Shown piece after piece: positions 61,101-64,000 of a stretch of 64,000 nt of DNA. The stretch is from the NCBI GenBank assembly GCA_008921705.1, contig VFFE01007186.1:1675122-1739121 (forward strand), written 5' to 3'. Source of the DNA: Burhinus oedicnemus. Taxonomy: Eukaryota; Chordata; Aves; Charadriiformes; Burhinidae. A program made the translations under genes and the position numbers. The number at the start of each line of letters is the position of its first letter. Position 1 is the stretch's first letter. The notes under the pieces were generated by a model. That model saw only the letters and a program-made list of their open reading frames with translations, was not told the origin of the DNA and did no database searches.

Positions 61101-64000
61101 AAGCCCCCTGCTCTCTGATATTATTTCGTTAGTTGCCTAGTTGTCATCCTGTGTTGGGCTGAGCCACATATTCACTCTGCCCATGCTGGCCTAGCGAACT
61201 CAGGGAGACATTCACACTCTTTGAATGAACTCAGGGAGAAACGTTTACACCACCAGCTGATTCACTCAACTGATATAGTTGTTTATCTAAAGCAAAGGCC
61301 ACCCTCTGGTCCCCTTGTGTTGAGATGAAGTCAGTTGAGCTTTGGTCAGTCAAACCTGCCTGATTCCCTGAGCTTCACGGGCACATCACCCTTGCCTATA
61401 TCCACCAAGCCTTCTTCCGTTGTAGGATTTTATTGGTCAGTCACAGAGCAGAAGTTAGAGGATCATGACTTGCTATTTGCAGTGCTCCAATAGTTTTTTT
61501 GCTAATTTTTCAGAAGGCATTGGATTTAGACTTTTTACATTGTTCTACAGATCAAGTAACTTACCTTTTGCATTTAAAGGGTAAAATGTAACTATAATGG
61601 CAAAAAGTAACTTTAATGGCAAAAAGTAACTGTCATTTTGCCTGTAAATGTTCATATTCCTGGTAAATGGAATCATATTTATGGTAGCTATTTGACCACC
61701 ATCTTACTCCAGACGTCTGAAATAGTGCCTATTACTTTCCATTGACGATAAAAAGATCAGCTAGAATAACTATATGAAATGCAGTCCTCTATGTTTTAGG
61801 TGACTACATGTGACCCCATGACTAACAAAAGTCTACAACCAAAACACAGCTTCCAATAGTGAGTGGAAAAGTAATAAAATGTGTGGTTCCTCCTTCTTTT
61901 CAGTCATTTCTTCTACACTTTAAAAATGAGTTTTTAAATGACACATTGTGTAACAAATACTTCATTTTTAATATGGAAACAATAGGTCCCAGTTACTAAA
62001 GCTTTCAGTCATTTCATCCACTAGATCTGGATGAAAAAGCAAGGAACCACCACACTAGTAACACTTGTGATTGCTACTAAGTGCTGGGAAAGCATTTAAT
62101 TGGCAATGACTAAGTCAGGGCCAATCAAGAGATTTTGGATCATAAAGATAACACAAGGCATGGTCTAGTCCATATAATGCAGGCATCTAAATTTTAGGTG
62201 TGTAGTGTCATTGAGTCAGTGTATAAACAAGTATTTGAGGATATTTAATATCTAATAGCTATTTAATATCCCAGTTCTCTAAGTTGTATAGAAAACTGGA
62301 GGAACATAAAGACTATTCACACAACAAGGACATATTAAGGCTAGAAACTATTTAAAAAAACCAAAAGTAGTTTAATTTACCTAACAGGTTTTTTTTTATT
62401 TTTTTATTAAACATCATGTTTACTAATTCATTATCTAAATAAAAGAATATTTTTTGTCTTAAAAGTATAAGATTAAAAAACCAAATAACTCACAATACCT
62501 GTTCTTAATTTGCTGATTGTCAGAAAGAAACCAAACTAAAAAACTTTTGATACATTCCATTAATTATGTCTCTGCTAGTATCCTATCTGACCTTTCAATT
62601 AAGCCCGACCATGTTGTCTATTCAAGGAGCTTTGAAGAAAGATTTGGAAAGTCTTAGCTGTTTTCCCAAATGACATAGCAGATTGCTTCAAAATCAATTA
62701 TGTTACCTTTAGAAATTGTAATGTAAACCTTTTGCAAAATTGGATTTTTTGAGTTCTGTATTCATGAGACAAAAAAAATACTCAGCATAGAGATTTAAAG
62801 CCTTTTCTTTCACTTTACATACACTTTCTATGAATTTCCTGGGTCCTGTACAGGCCAGAATGCCTCATGACATCCTGAAGTTAAAGAAAGGCAACATTAT
62901 TGTCAACCTTACATTCTCCTAGAACATGGAGTCTTATGTTTTCACAGCATGGGTTAGAATTAAATTAGGAGATAGATTTATCATTTCTCCTAATTTTCCC
63001 TTACATGTAGCACCATCACTTCTTGCAATATTCTTGTTTTCACTATTAAGATCATATTTCCTATGCTTGTGGATTTCTTTAAATGTGGCTTGATAGATGG
63101 AGGAAAAAAGGAGTCATATCAAGACCTGAATTAATCCCTCTTAGTATCATGCGTTTAATAGGTCCATGAGGCAGGAGATTACCTGCTTTTACCTTCCTTT
63201 TTAGTCAGGGAAAGAGACACTTCCAGAGGACATTTCAGCCTCTGGGACCTGATCTGCCTTCTGTGTAACCTACAGTTCTAGAGTTCAACTACCTATGACC
63301 TTTGTCCGTGCATTTTGGTGCAGCCCAGCAGTGTGACCTTGGCTTAGCATTAATGAGAAAAAATGTTGAACTGTAAGAGACTATGCAAGCTAAGACCTTG
63401 CAAGATAAAGGAAGCAAAAATATAGACAGAAGTGAAACAGTTGAGACTAATAATATTTCAGGACTTAAAAGAAAAATGCTGACATGAAAGAGTGTAAAAG
63501 CCCAAGACAAAAAGCAGAGTCAGAAGGTAGCAATTCATCAGAAAAAAGGATCAGACCAGACCTTTTCAAGGAGTACTGGAGGAAAATATTCCCCACTTGA
63601 CTGGTAACTGTCTGGACAGTGAAAATTCACAGGGAGTCTCTATTAATACTGCAAGCCTGATTATCTGAGTAGCATAATAGTCTAATACTCCTATCTATTA
63701 CATGTATTGGTAATACATAGCTCCTGCATATACTTTTATATATACTTCTTAACAGAGTCTTTTTTCACATGGTAAAGGATGCCTGAAAAGCAGAGAGGTA
63801 CATCTAGAGTTCTCAGTCTCTCTTCACTTACTACACAGAGAAGTTAGAAAGCTGGTTGGTGTCAGAACTCAGATAAATGTCATATATAATGGATATATGC
63901 AGGATTTTATGATGGGTTAGTAGTCTATGATCACTCAGATTTGCAGTGATAATTACAAATTCACAGACCACAGCTGAAGAACTGCTGTCCTTGAGATTTC
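58103..64000. other. unique AT-rich non-coding sequence
   Basis: No gene or mobile element recognised. The longest frame (59488-59943, 151 codons, plus) is Phe/Leu/Lys-rich without a motif and is probably chance. A small direct repeat lies at 61588-61636, and a slightly GC-richer patch at about 61.08-61.44 kb remains unexplained. Confidence 0.55.
61588..61636 (+). repeat. 19-bp direct repeat, 2.5 copies
   Basis: Two adjacent 19-bp units differing at one base (gtaactataatggcaaaaa, then gtaactttaatggcaaaaa), followed by a partial third (gtaactgtcat). No larger repeat contains them. Confidence 0.85.

Noticed and set aside
1..64000. CRISPR arrays, operons, bacterial-type genes or phage modules
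   Set aside because: No spaced direct repeats, ribosome-binding sites or dense coding; the sequence is vertebrate nuclear DNA.

Overview
The window is a piece of a bird nuclear genome, and I find no functional protein-coding gene in it. Three things point to a bird. It contains several CR1 LINE retrotransposons, including 3' ends with the 8-bp tail repeat typical of sauropsid CR1. It holds solo LTRs of avian ERVL-like type, one closely resembling the TguLTR5 family known from songbirds and other Neoaves. The background is AT-rich, unique, ORF-poor sequence with a few microsatellites. The family assignments rest on recall of family features; no database search was run.

Layout. 1-18.7 kb is mostly unique AT-rich sequence, with a short CR1 tail (5360-5473), a GC-richer patch (about 2.9-3.45 kb), an AT-repeat (about 9.2-9.3 kb) and a large AAG/AAT microsatellite (17.07-17.19 kb). 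18.7-21.2 kb is a CR1-rich block on the minus strand. It is best read as an older CR1 split in two by a younger CR1: outside the insertion the reading of the old element resumes with no evident residue lost. 21.2-32.9 kb is unique sequence. Two short CR1 tails lie tail-to-tail at 32.97-33.82 kb. 33.8-46.9 kb is again unique. 46.9-48.8 kb is a third degraded CR1 on the minus strand, interrupted by an LTR-like element of about 600 bp. 54.6-55.7 kb and 57.4-58.1 kb are two further LTRs. All three LTRs point to the plus strand. 58.1-64 kb is unique.

No two genes work together here. The only protein-coding sequence I recognise is dead CR1 reverse transcriptase. The window is best described as intergenic sequence or the interior of a very large intron. 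The most informative signals are the two nested-insertion structures, which give relative ages, and a few stretches that look like candidate conserved non-coding elements. Those last are judged by eye and need an alignment. I did not find a new biological system.
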